From: Sulfurimonas sp. RIFOXYD12_FULL_33_39
GTDB taxonomy: Bacteria > Campylobacterota > Campylobacteria > Campylobacterales > Sulfurimonadaceae
DNA length: 64,000 nt
Reading direction: 5' to 3'
Assembly (NCBI GenBank): GCA_001829785.1
Contig: MICF01000004.1
Location: 186,001-250,000 of the forward strand
Part shown: positions 35,484 to 44,086 of the stretch, piece by piece
How positions within the stretch are numbered: the stretch's first letter is position 1
How the letters are laid out: each line of letters begins with the position of its first letter
The notes under the pieces: model-generated
What the model was told of the DNA's origin: nothing
What the model saw: only the letters and a program-made list of their open reading frames with translations
The model's database searches: none
Made by a program: the position numbers and the translations under genes

Positions 35484-36581
35484 TTATCTCCATGTAGTTA
35501 TTAGATTTTTAAAAACTTCGCAAAGGTTCTCGACCTCTTTTATTGAAGTTCTCTCATTTATCGCGTGAATTGTATCATTTATCACACCAAATTCTATAAC
35601 ATCTATACCTAAAGGAGCTATATATCTTGCATCAGAAGTTCCGCCTGCCGTTGAGTGTTTTGGCTTAATTCCCGTTACTTTTTCTATAGAAGCATCGATA
35701 TTTCTTACAAGTTTTGTATCGGTCTGAGTTCTAAAAGGGTATGAGCCTTGAGTAAGGCGCAGTTCATAATCAAGCCCTTCAAGATTTTTTTCTACAAACG
35801 CTCTAACCTCTTTTTGGGTTGTAAGAGTAGTGTTTCTGACGTTAAACATCATCTTTAGCTCGTTTGGCGTTACATTTGTAACCTGCATACCTGCTCTTAT
35901 ATCCGTTATTACAAACTTGCTCGGTGCAAAAAATTCATCTCCACTATCCAAATCAACTCCCGCCATATTTGCAAGTCTTGGAGCAATTAAGTTTACCGGA
36001 TTTATAGATTTTTCGGGATATGCCGCATGTCCTTGTTTACCTTTAAGCGTGATATAGCCGTTGATAGAGCCACGTCTGCCGACCTTTATAGCATCTCCGA
36101 AAACCTCTTCACATGTAGGTTCTGCGACTATAACTGCATCGGGAAGAAGAGCGTTCTCTTTTAGATATTTTAGTACCTCAAGTGTGCCGTGAATTGCATC
36201 GCCCTCTTCATCTGAAGTAAGCAAAATTGAGAGTGTTCCTCTAAAACCCTCTGCCTCTTTTAGTGCTTGAACAAACGCCGCAACACCGCTTTTCATATCT
36301 TGTGTTCCGCGACCGTAGATATAACCGTCTCTCTCAAGCGCTTCATAAGGATTTGTGTCCCAACCGCCACCTGATGGAACCACATCTACATGTCCTGCAA
36401 AACAGAGGTGCTCGCCTTCGCCGAATTTTTTATACATGAAGAGATTTTTAACATCCTCTACGTCTATGCGAATAGCTTTAAAATCCGACAGATAACTCTC
36501 TATAAAATCTAAAATACCGCCGTCACTCGGTGTTTCGCTCTTTTGCTCTATAAGGTGTTTAAAAAGTTCTATCGTTCTCAC
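35484..36581 (-). CDS. dapE: Succinyl-diaminopimelate desuccinylase DapE
   Basis: A 365-residue M20-family zinc hydrolase. It shows FAGHVDVVPSG (metal His and the Asp two residues on), YGRGTQDMKSG (bridging Asp), TSDEEGDAIHGT (catalytic Glu pair), AEPTCEEVFGD and GGTSDARY. DapE makes LL-diaminopimelate for lysine and peptidoglycan synthesis. It overlaps the M48 protease gene by 4 bases, so the two are translationally coupled. Confidence 0.96.
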   Translation of the reverse strand: MRTIELFKHLIEQKSETPSDGGILDFIESYLSDFKAIRIDVEDVKNLFMYKKFGEGEHLCFAGHVDVVPSGGGWDTNPYEALERDGYIYGRGTQDMKSGVAAFVQALKEAEGFRGTLSILLTSDEEGDAIHGTLEVLKYLKENALLPDAVIVAEPTCEEVFGDAIKVGRRGSINGYITLKGKQGHAAYPEKSINPVNLIAPRLANMAGVDLDSGDEFFAPSKFVITDIRAGMQVTNVTPNELKMMFNVRNTTLTTQKEVRAFVEKNLEGLDYELRLTQGSYPFRTQTDTKLVRNIDASIEKVTGIKPKHSTAGGTSDARYIAPLGIDVIEFGVINDTIHAINERTSIKEVENLCEVFKNLITTWR

Positions 36582-37324
36582 TTGCCCAACTCTTTTACTA
36601 TCTCTGAAATTCTTTTTATTCTGTTATCATCGTTTGGATGCGTAGAAAAAAACTCAGGCTGAGACTTGCCTTTAACCTCTTTCATATTCTCCCAAAAATG
36701 CACCGCTTCATTAATATTGTATCCTGCTTGTTTCATCAAATAGACCCCTATAGCATCTGCCTCATACTCATGACTTCTACTGTATGGCAGCATAATTCCT
36801 AGCTGAGTACCATAACCGTAAGCCATATTAAAAGCATCAGAGTATCCCGGAGCGGTTGCGCCTATTATTATATTGCCCAAAGTTTGAATTCCGCTCGATA
36901 TCTGTTGATGGCTCATTCTCTCCGCGCCGTGTCTTGCAAGTGCATGAGCTATCTCATGTGACATAACGGTTGCCAATTGGTCATCATTTTTTGCAATACC
37001 TAATATTCCCGTATAAACGACTACTTTACCTCCGGGCAAACAAAAAGCGTTTATCTGTTTATCCTCTACGAGATTGAATTCCCACTCAAAATCAGCTCTA
37101 TCTGCCGCTTTTGCTATCTTCGCTCCTATGCTTTTTACCCTAGCAGTTTGGACTTTATCGCCGCTAATTTTCGCTGTTTTAAGAAACTCTCTGTAACTAC
37201 TTTCCCCTAATGTCTTCTCTTCATTCGGTGACATAAAAATCATCTGTTCTCTGCCGGTAATGGGCGTTTTGCTCAAACAGCCGACAAATAAAAATGCAAC
37301 CATTACCAGATATATTTTACTCAT
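36578..37324 (-). CDS. M48-family metallopeptidase lipoprotein
   Basis: A 248-residue periplasmic lipoprotein. A signal peptide with lipobox FVGC (lipidated Cys16) precedes the M48 peptidase domain. The zinc motif is HEIAHALARH and the third ligand is in HEYEADAIGVYLM. It resembles LoiP/YcaL-type periplasmic proteases that act on outer-membrane proteins. It follows mutS by 23 bases and is coupled to dapE by a 4-base overlap. Confidence 0.92.
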   Translation of the reverse strand: MSKIYLVMVAFLFVGCLSKTPITGREQMIFMSPNEEKTLGESSYREFLKTAKISGDKVQTARVKSIGAKIAKAADRADFEWEFNLVEDKQINAFCLPGGKVVVYTGILGIAKNDDQLATVMSHEIAHALARHGAERMSHQQISSGIQTLGNIIIGATAPGYSDAFNMAYGYGTQLGIMLPYSRSHEYEADAIGVYLMKQAGYNINEAVHFWENMKEVKGKSQPEFFSTHPNDDNRIKRISEIVKELGK

Positions 37325-37347
37325 AACTACTCCTTTGTTATCTTAAA

Positions 37348-40300
37348 TTACCAATCATCAAGAACAAAACCATTTATTTGCGGCTCTTCAACTATCTTGT
37401 TTTTTACTTTACTTATCTGCTCTTCGTAAGTTAGTTCCAACCCTTTTGAAGTCATAACAAAGCCACCGACTCTTATCTTACCATCATGTATTGCCTTATG
37501 ATGCTCCCTGCATAAGGGAATAAGATTATGTTTACTGTCTTTGTGAAAATGTCCTATAAAACCGCTCTCATCGGCTAACGATTTATGATTTATATGATGC
37601 ACATCTTCTGCCATATCTCCGCATATTACGCATTTTGTTACGTAAAGCTCTTTGTTATATTTACTTGTTTTTTTCTTTACAAGCAGTTCTAATTCGTCAA
37701 AATCACGTGCAAGTCGTTTGCGGATTTTATTTGCAGTATCTAAAAAATCACTGTCCATGTGAAGAGATTTTGCAAATTCAAGCCCGTAAATACTGCTTCC
37801 GCTTCCATTTTGAAGAACTCTATTAAAGAGAAGTTTATCCTCAAGCTCATCATACTCAACACTTAAATGCAAATCTACAACATTTTTTAAAACTCTTATC
37901 TCTTTCATGGTAGAGAGTTGGTGCAAATGCGTAGCAAAGAGAAAGATTGAGCGAAGACGTGAGAGCTTTATAATAGCACTTGACACGATAGCTACACCAG
38001 AAAGCGTCTCTGTTCCATGACTTATCTCATCACCGAGTATTAGTGAACGAACTGTTGCACGGTTAAAAATATTTTTCAGTTCTAACATCTCCACCGCAAA
38101 AGTAGAAAGCCCTTTTGCAAGATTATCTCTTGATACTATTCTGGTAAAGAGAGAATCAAAGAGAGAAAATTTCATAACGGCAGCACTGACAAAAAAGCCT
38201 GATTGCGCCATTAATGTAGCAAGTCCTATACTCTTCATTAGCGACGATTTCCCGCTAGAATTTATCCCGTAAAGTAGCACTCCGTTTATCTCATGCCCGT
38301 CATGCACATTAACATCAAGCATAACCGTCTTTGGGTGCGGCAAATCCATATAATCACGATTTCCCATGACGATATCGTTTGGAACATATATACCGCTTCC
38401 GGTTTGAATCTCAATTAGAGGATGACGAAGCTGCATTATCTGCATAAAATTTTCATCGCTTTTAACATCTATTATCATAGGTCTTGAGTGTTTATATTCT
38501 TGTGCAACTTTTGATGAGCTGACACCGACATCCAAATCCGCTACGTAAGAAATTATGCGGTCAAAAAGAAGCGAATATCTTCTCTCGTAAACCTCTTGAA
38601 GTGCTATATATCTCTCTTTAGCCAAAGAGACTATCTTACGGCGATTTTTCATAATATTGTCTGATAGCGTATCGGTAAAAGCAGATGTTATTTTTACGCT
38701 GTTTGTCAGTTTTTTTACTGCAAAATCTTTAAAATCCTCACGTTTGGAGAACTCCGTTTCTATCATAGAAAATCTATTTTTACTAAGAGATATGTAGTAT
38801 CCCTCTTTTTCCAAAAGTCCAAGTGTTACCAATGAGTTTGTGCTAGACGAATTTGACGACTCAAGCAAAGTCTCTATTTTTGACATGATATCTTCAAAAA
38901 CTATAAGCATAGTAGAGTTTTCTTTTACTAAAGTGTCTATCGCTTCATCAACACCGCTCATTAAAAAATTCTCATCAATCGTCGCATTTGTAAAACGGCG
39001 AGAAACATCCAAGTCTATGCTTTTAGAGATATCTCGTAAAAACTCGTCAACTTCACTCTCGTGAAAGTGAATTTTTTGGATTTTATGTTTTTTTGCATAC
39101 TGTATCAACTCTTTTATACTTAACATAGACTCATAAATATGATTCATCTCAAAAGGGTGGAGTCTTCCTAAATAGAGTCTTCGAGAGAGTCTTTGCAAAT
39201 CATAAATTCCTCGCATTACCTCATCTAGATATCTTACATGTGATGAAACTCTCTCTATTAGGTTGTACCTTCTCTCAAGTTCATCTTTTTCAATAATAGG
39301 ATTTAAAAGTCTCTCTTTTAAAAGTCTTCGCCCTATTGCTGTTGAACTTTTATCCAACATCTTTAAAAGAGTAAACTCCTTTTTGTCTTTTGAAATTACG
39401 CCCATCTGATCAAGTGCACTGTTGCCTAAATACATAAAACGGCGATTATCGATTATTTTAGGATAATTAAGCTTTTGTACAATGTGTATATCATGTTCTA
39501 TTACAAAATGGATAAGTATAGCCAATGATTCCGTAATCATCGGGCTTCTCTCCAAATCCAGATGCTCTATAGGGGATAAAAGCGAGTGAATTTGATAGAC
39601 TTGTCGAAAAAGCTCATTTTGAAACTCTACTCGAGGTCTTTGGTTATTTACGCTGTAATTGTAGTGTTCAGGAATCTCGAGATAGTGCATAGCGTGGCGT
39701 TGGTCTTCAACACCGTCTAAAAAAGTAACTACTATTTCTGAAGTACGATTTACATTTAAAAGATTAAAAATTTCATCAAGAGCGTAAGATGGGTCTTCAC
39801 TCGTTCCATGACTCTCGTATAGCCATGTTTTCCCCGTCGTTACGTCAATGGCAGAGTAACCGACTACATATATATCTCTATGTTTATCAACTAAAATAGA
39901 GACTATATAGTTGTCATCGTTATCTATTACATAATCAAAATTTGTTCCCGGAGAGACTATTTGAGCTATATATCTGCTAATTTTTGGCGGATTGCCTTTT
40001 TGTTTTACTACTATAACCGTATATTTTTGTTCTGAAATAAGGCGGCTTAAATATCTGTCAAAAGATACGGCAGGAACACCGGCTAAGAGCGGATTTCTAT
40101 CACTATTTTGCACTATATTTTTATTTTTTTTGGTAAGTTGTATGTTTAAAAGTTCTGCTATCTCTTTTGCTTTGCCTATTTGCATATCGTCGTTATTTAC
40201 TTCATAGACCTCAAAAAAAGTGCCTATCTCCATAAAAACTACCGTATCGTTGCCGTATTTATCTTCAAAATATCTCTGTAGCTCAAAATATGTTTGAGTT

Positions 40301-40350
40301 AATAATTTATCTTTATTCTCTAAGATATCGCCTAGGTCTGATGCAAACAT
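37348..40350 (-). CDS. mutS: MutS7-type mismatch-recognition protein with HNH nuclease
   Basis: A 1000-residue MutS. Domain I has FMEIGTFFEVYE, the F-x-E mismatch-reading motif. The ATPase has YGINSSGKSS (Walker A) and LILGDEISHGTET (Walker B). After the ATPase comes an extra HNH endonuclease unit at about 907-955: Cys907/Cys910, His918-His919, Cys947 and His950-His951. MutS7 proteins of this layout occur in Campylobacterota, giant viruses and octocoral mitochondria. The nuclease could nick DNA itself, replacing MutL/MutH. It is divergent from the OmpA gene and leads the M48-dapE-ridA run. Confidence 0.93.
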   Translation of the reverse strand: MFASDLGDILENKDKLLTQTYFELQRYFEDKYGNDTVVFMEIGTFFEVYEVNNDDMQIGKAKEIAELLNIQLTKKNKNIVQNSDRNPLLAGVPAVSFDRYLSRLISEQKYTVIVVKQKGNPPKISRYIAQIVSPGTNFDYVIDNDDNYIVSILVDKHRDIYVVGYSAIDVTTGKTWLYESHGTSEDPSYALDEIFNLLNVNRTSEIVVTFLDGVEDQRHAMHYLEIPEHYNYSVNNQRPRVEFQNELFRQVYQIHSLLSPIEHLDLERSPMITESLAILIHFVIEHDIHIVQKLNYPKIIDNRRFMYLGNSALDQMGVISKDKKEFTLLKMLDKSSTAIGRRLLKERLLNPIIEKDELERRYNLIERVSSHVRYLDEVMRGIYDLQRLSRRLYLGRLHPFEMNHIYESMLSIKELIQYAKKHKIQKIHFHESEVDEFLRDISKSIDLDVSRRFTNATIDENFLMSGVDEAIDTLVKENSTMLIVFEDIMSKIETLLESSNSSSTNSLVTLGLLEKEGYYISLSKNRFSMIETEFSKREDFKDFAVKKLTNSVKITSAFTDTLSDNIMKNRRKIVSLAKERYIALQEVYERRYSLLFDRIISYVADLDVGVSSSKVAQEYKHSRPMIIDVKSDENFMQIMQLRHPLIEIQTGSGIYVPNDIVMGNRDYMDLPHPKTVMLDVNVHDGHEINGVLLYGINSSGKSSLMKSIGLATLMAQSGFFVSAAVMKFSLFDSLFTRIVSRDNLAKGLSTFAVEMLELKNIFNRATVRSLILGDEISHGTETLSGVAIVSSAIIKLSRLRSIFLFATHLHQLSTMKEIRVLKNVVDLHLSVEYDELEDKLLFNRVLQNGSGSSIYGLEFAKSLHMDSDFLDTANKIRKRLARDFDELELLVKKKTSKYNKELYVTKCVICGDMAEDVHHINHKSLADESGFIGHFHKDSKHNLIPLCREHHKAIHDGKIRVGGFVMTSKGLELTYEEQISKVKNKIVEEPQINGFVLDDW

Positions 40351-40564
40351 TAATTTCTTTTCTCTTATTTTTAAGCTTAGGATTATATCATATTAAAAAA
40401 AATTGCTTTATTTAAAGAGATTAAAAAAATTTTAGTGTATTAAAAGTAAACGTTATTTACCGTAAATACTTAAAAAATTTAAAATTTTGACAAATTTATG
40501 CTGTTTTTTTGGTACGATTACATATTAACAAAATAAAACTAGTAAAAAAGTTTAAGGATAAACG
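40351..40564. other. Divergent control region between mutS and the OmpA gene
   Basis: A 214-base AT-rich gap between divergent genes. On the plus strand TTGACA (40487-40492) is followed 20 bases later by TACGAT, a poorly spaced sigma-70-like pair. AAGGA sits 8 nt upstream of the OmpA ATG. No clear dyad or sigma-54 site is present. Both genes must be served from here. Confidence 0.4.
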
Positions 40565-41353
40565 ATGAATCTCAAACTAGCCCTACTTGCTTCCCCTGCC
40601 CTCTTACTTTGCCTAAATGCTTCCGAACTGATTCAACCAACCGATGAAAAAGAGTTCCCTTACATAAAGCCGGTAGCAGTTGAATATAAGATGATAGACT
40701 CCGACAAAGACGGTGTTTTTGACATTATGGATGAGTGTCCTAACACACCCGAAGGAACTGTTGTAAATACAAAAGGGTGTGAACAAGTTGTAGCACAGGC
40801 AATTGCACCGGCCGCTACACAAGGCGTTTGTGAGCCTGATTCCGACAAAGACGGGGTTTTTGACTCCAAAGATGAGTGTCCAAATACCCCTCCTGAAGTA
40901 ATTGTCGATAGAAAAGGGTGTGAGATTGATTGTGATGAAGACGGAGTAGTTGATTCTAAAGATAAATGCCCTAGAACTCCAAAAGGGTTTAAAGTTGATA
41001 TTGACGGTTGTCCTCTGACTGCAACATTAGAGGCTCATTTTCCGACTAACGAGTATGCAGTAACCGATGATATTATTAATGAGCTTAGAACTTTTGCACA
41101 ATTTTTAAAAGACAACTCAGGCTATAAAGTTATCTTAAGCGGACATACTGATTCAAGCGGAGATGAAGAGAAAAACAAAATACTTTCTCAAAATCGCGCA
41201 AACTCAATCAGAGATGCACTAGTAAGCTTTGGTGTAGAGAGTAGCAGACTTATGCCTATAGGTAAAGCATCTACTCAGCCTGTAGCAGACAATGCAACCG
41301 TAGAAGGTCGTGCACAAAACCGCCGAACTGAAGTTGAATTAATTAGAAAGTAA
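40565..41353 (+). CDS. OmpA-family protein with thrombospondin type-3 repeats
   Basis: A 262-residue secreted protein. Residues 1-19 are a signal sequence. Three calcium-binding thrombospondin type-3 units follow (DSDKDGVFDIMDECP, DSDKDGVFDSKDECP, DCDEDGVVDSKDKCP), then an OmpA C-terminal peptidoglycan-binding domain with GHTDSSGDEEKN, LSQNRANSIRDAL and GRAQNRRTEVEL. The usual eight-stranded barrel is absent, so it is a periplasmic or surface-linked wall-binding protein. It sits 12 bases before the TolC-OmpA gene, whose C-terminal half it closely resembles. Confidence 0.92.
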   Translation: MNLKLALLASPALLLCLNASELIQPTDEKEFPYIKPVAVEYKMIDSDKDGVFDIMDECPNTPEGTVVNTKGCEQVVAQAIAPAATQGVCEPDSDKDGVFDSKDECPNTPPEVIVDRKGCEIDCDEDGVVDSKDKCPRTPKGFKVDIDGCPLTATLEAHFPTNEYAVTDDIINELRTFAQFLKDNSGYKVILSGHTDSSGDEEKNKILSQNRANSIRDALVSFGVESSRLMPIGKASTQPVADNATVEGRAQNRRTEVELIRK

Positions 41354-41365
41354 TTAGGAAAAAAT

Positions 41366-43912
41366 ATGAAAAAGATATCATTAGCACTATTAACAGCAGC
41401 ATCTCTCTTGAGCGCGGAGGATTTAAGAACAACGGTAAGTGAAGTTTTATCGACAAACCCTATTATTTTAGAGAGATTGAAAAACTACAACTCTACAAAA
41501 GAGGATATTAAAATTGCAAAATCAGGATACTATCCAAAACTTGACCTCTCTTTAGGTGCCGGATATGAGCATACGGAACTAAATAATCGTCCTGCTACGC
41601 CTGATGGCTCTTTTGACTTTGGCGTATATGACAACTCTTTAACGTTTACTCAAAATATTTTTAAGGGTTTTGAGACCACCTATCAGGTAAAAGAGCATGA
41701 AAACAGAACCGTTGCAGCTGCTTATCACTATGTAGAAAGGGTTAACTCTACCGCTTTTGAGATGGTAAACGAGTACCTGCTTGTTTTAAAACAGAGAGAA
41801 CTTCTTAAAAATGCACAAGAAAATATTGATATAAATAAGGAGATACTAGATAAGGTACAAAAGCTTTACGGCTCCGGACTTACTACCCTTTCTGAGGTTA
41901 ATAAAATCCAATCATCTCTATCTCTTGCAACTTCAAATTATGTAGTTCAGGAAAATAATCTAAAAGATGCTCTGTTTAACTTTCATAAAGTATTTGGGAG
42001 ACACATTGATATAGATAGTATGACTAAACCTGAGGCAAATTTTGAACTTCCAAAAAATATTGACGATGCTATACAATTTGCAATACAAAACAACCCTTCA
42101 CTTCTTGTTAGCAAATATAATATAAAACTAGCACAAGCAACTCATCATAAAAAGAAATCTCCGTTTTATCCTCAGTTTGATATAGAAGTATCTCAAAACT
42201 ATACTAAAAATCTCGGTGCATCCGAGGGTGAACGTAATCGATTTAAAGCAATGGCACTAGTTAAATATAATCTTTTTAACGGTTTTGCAGACGAAGCGGC
42301 ACTTCAAAAAAGTATAAGCGAAGTTCATAAAGAAGTTCATATAAAAGATACTTTAAGACGAGAGACTATTGATGATTTAGCTCTATCTTGGGCAGCCGAT
42401 GAGCAGCTTACAAAACAGATAGAACCTCTTCAAAAATATAAAGAGTACGCAGAGACTACTCTTAGCCTTTATAAGAAAGAGTATGATTTAGGAAGACGCT
42501 CACTTCTTGATTTACTTTCAGCTCAAAATGATTTTATCAACTCTGAATCACAAATTATTAATGCAGAGTATAGTCTTATCTATGCAAAGTACAGAATCCT
42601 TGATGCTTTAGGTACGTTAGTTACTACTATTATGGGCAATAACAGTGTTGATTATTCAAACGTAGGGTTGGTTATTAACTCTAATGTTGACTATTCACAC
42701 TACAGTAGAGTTGATAAAGACTCAGCTGATTATGATGTTCCTACCGTAACTCTTGATCTAAATAAAACAGCTCCAAAAAATGACGATTCTCTTCCTATCT
42801 TCCTTGATAGAGATACGGACTTAATCGTTGATGACAGGGACATATGTAACAATTCACTTAATTATAAACTAAGAAGTATTTACGGTTGTGTTTATGATTA
42901 TAAAGACACGCTACGCATAGAAAGATACAGCGGTTTCTTGTTTAAAGGAACAACGGCTACTATAACTCAAGAAGCCGAAGATAAGCTAGATGCTTTGGTT
43001 AAACAGATAAAGCCTTACGGTTTAGAGCATATAAAATTTGAGTTACTCGGCAATGTTGACGATGAGAAAATGTCAAAAGACGAAATGCGAGATTTATCAC
43101 GCGAAAGAGCACATGTAGTAAGAGAAAAACTAATCAAGTCCGGTGCAAAAAAAGAGAATATTACGGTTTATGCTCTTTCGGATGAAGCCCCTATGTTTAC
43201 AAACGGACTATATGAGAATGAAGGCGTTGACTTAAATAACCGCGTAGATATTGTTGTTAGAAAATTGATAAAAGATTCAGACTCTGACGGAGACGGTGTA
43301 TTTGACTCTATGGATAAATGTCCTAACACTCCTAGAGGACATGTTGTAAATGCTCAAGGGTGTGAAGAGCAAAAGCCGCTAGACTCTGACGGTGACGGTG
43401 TATTTGATGAAATGGATGAGTGTCCAAATACTCCTAAAGGTCATGCGGTAAATAGCAGAGGATGTGAAGAGAAAAAACAGCCGCTAGACTCTGACGGTGA
43501 CGGTGTATTTGATCCTCAAGACAAATGCCCGGGAACGCCTAAAGGATTTAAAGTAGATAGTGACGGATGTCCGTTATCTCTGACGCTACAGGTAAATTTT
43601 CCTACAGACGGTTATGATATATCAAACTCTCGTATGGATGACGTAGAGGCTTTCGCACTATTTTTAAAAGAGAACCCTAGCTATAAAAGAGCTATTATAA
43701 GAGGTCATACCGATTCATCGGGAGATGAAGAAAATAATAAAGTACTTTCACAAAATCGTGCGAATTCAGTTAAACAAGCACTTATAAACTATGGGGTAGC
43801 TACATCTAGGCTTATTGCTATAGGAAAAGGCTCTATAAATCCGCTTTCAAGCAATGAAACACCGGAAGGTCGTGCTCAAAACCGTCGTATAGATGTTGAA
43901 TTGATTAAGTAA
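41366..43912 (+). CDS. TolC-OmpA fusion: outer membrane channel with wall-binding tail
   Basis: An 848-residue fusion. Residues 1-17 are a signal sequence. Residues about 20-430 are a TolC-type channel (LKNAQENIDINKEILDKV, YDLGRRSLLDLLSAQNDF). A linker with a DRDTDLIVDDRD motif leads to a first OmpA-like unit (about 505-630, with SRERAHVVREKLIKSG). Three thrombospondin type-3 repeats (637-736) and a complete OmpA domain (742-848) follow. TolC proteins normally end after the channel (about 420-490 residues). The OmpA tail should fasten the duct to peptidoglycan. It is immediately upstream of the LapBC-like transporter genes, so it is the likely exit channel of that type I system. Confidence 0.9.
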   Translation: MKKISLALLTAASLLSAEDLRTTVSEVLSTNPIILERLKNYNSTKEDIKIAKSGYYPKLDLSLGAGYEHTELNNRPATPDGSFDFGVYDNSLTFTQNIFKGFETTYQVKEHENRTVAAAYHYVERVNSTAFEMVNEYLLVLKQRELLKNAQENIDINKEILDKVQKLYGSGLTTLSEVNKIQSSLSLATSNYVVQENNLKDALFNFHKVFGRHIDIDSMTKPEANFELPKNIDDAIQFAIQNNPSLLVSKYNIKLAQATHHKKKSPFYPQFDIEVSQNYTKNLGASEGERNRFKAMALVKYNLFNGFADEAALQKSISEVHKEVHIKDTLRRETIDDLALSWAADEQLTKQIEPLQKYKEYAETTLSLYKKEYDLGRRSLLDLLSAQNDFINSESQIINAEYSLIYAKYRILDALGTLVTTIMGNNSVDYSNVGLVINSNVDYSHYSRVDKDSADYDVPTVTLDLNKTAPKNDDSLPIFLDRDTDLIVDDRDICNNSLNYKLRSIYGCVYDYKDTLRIERYSGFLFKGTTATITQEAEDKLDALVKQIKPYGLEHIKFELLGNVDDEKMSKDEMRDLSRERAHVVREKLIKSGAKKENITVYALSDEAPMFTNGLYENEGVDLNNRVDIVVRKLIKDSDSDGDGVFDSMDKCPNTPRGHVVNAQGCEEQKPLDSDGDGVFDEMDECPNTPKGHAVNSRGCEEKKQPLDSDGDGVFDPQDKCPGTPKGFKVDSDGCPLSLTLQVNFPTDGYDISNSRMDDVEAFALFLKENPSYKRAIIRGHTDSSGDEENNKVLSQNRANSVKQALINYGVATSRLIAIGKGSINPLSSNETPEGRAQNRRIDVELIK
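43374..43513 (+). repeat. 35-bp direct repeat within thrombospondin type-3 units
   Basis: The 35 bases 43374-43408 recur exactly at 43479-43513, a 105-base period that equals one 35-residue TSP3 unit. A third, diverged copy precedes them from about 43276. Near-identical copies point to recent unit duplication, so repeat number may vary between strains. Confidence 0.75.
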
Positions 43913-43919
43913 TCAATTC
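43898..43919. other. 10-bp dyad across the TolC-OmpA stop codon
   Basis: GAATTGATTA-AG-TAATCAATTC is a perfect inverted repeat that includes the TAA stop. No U-run follows. It could shield the transcript end or act as a weak terminator before the sigma-54 promoter 37 bases further on. Confidence 0.35.
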
Positions 43920-43955
43920 GACTATTACAAACATTCGACACTATACTTTGTTTTA

Positions 43956-43971
43956 TGGCACAAAAATTGCT
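43956..43971 (+). promoter_or_regulatory. Sigma-54 (RpoN) promoter
   Basis: TGGCACAAAAATTGCT has GG and GC separated by exactly 10 bases and matches the -24/-12 consensus TGGCAC-N5-TTGCW. It lies 116 bases upstream of the type I secretion ABC gene in the only sizeable gap before a long run of coupled genes. In Campylobacterota, sigma-54 mainly drives flagellar and surface functions through an activator. The match is near perfect; use in vivo is inferred. Confidence 0.75.
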
Positions 43972-44086
43972 ATTATATATTGTTATATTAAGTAAATATA
44001 AACGATAATGTTTAATTCAAAACTATTAAAATAGATTTATTAAGCTAAGCTGGTTAAATATTTAAAAATTTTTTTCAAGGTTTTGT

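Noticed and set aside
40511..40526. Sigma-54-like TTGGTACG before the OmpA gene
   Set aside because: The -24 half fits but the -12 GC is TA at the correct spacing.
40687..40988. Possible RTX or cadherin-type calcium repeats
   Set aside because: DxDxDGVxDxxDxCPxTP with paired Cys is the thrombospondin type-3 pattern, not RTX nonapeptides.
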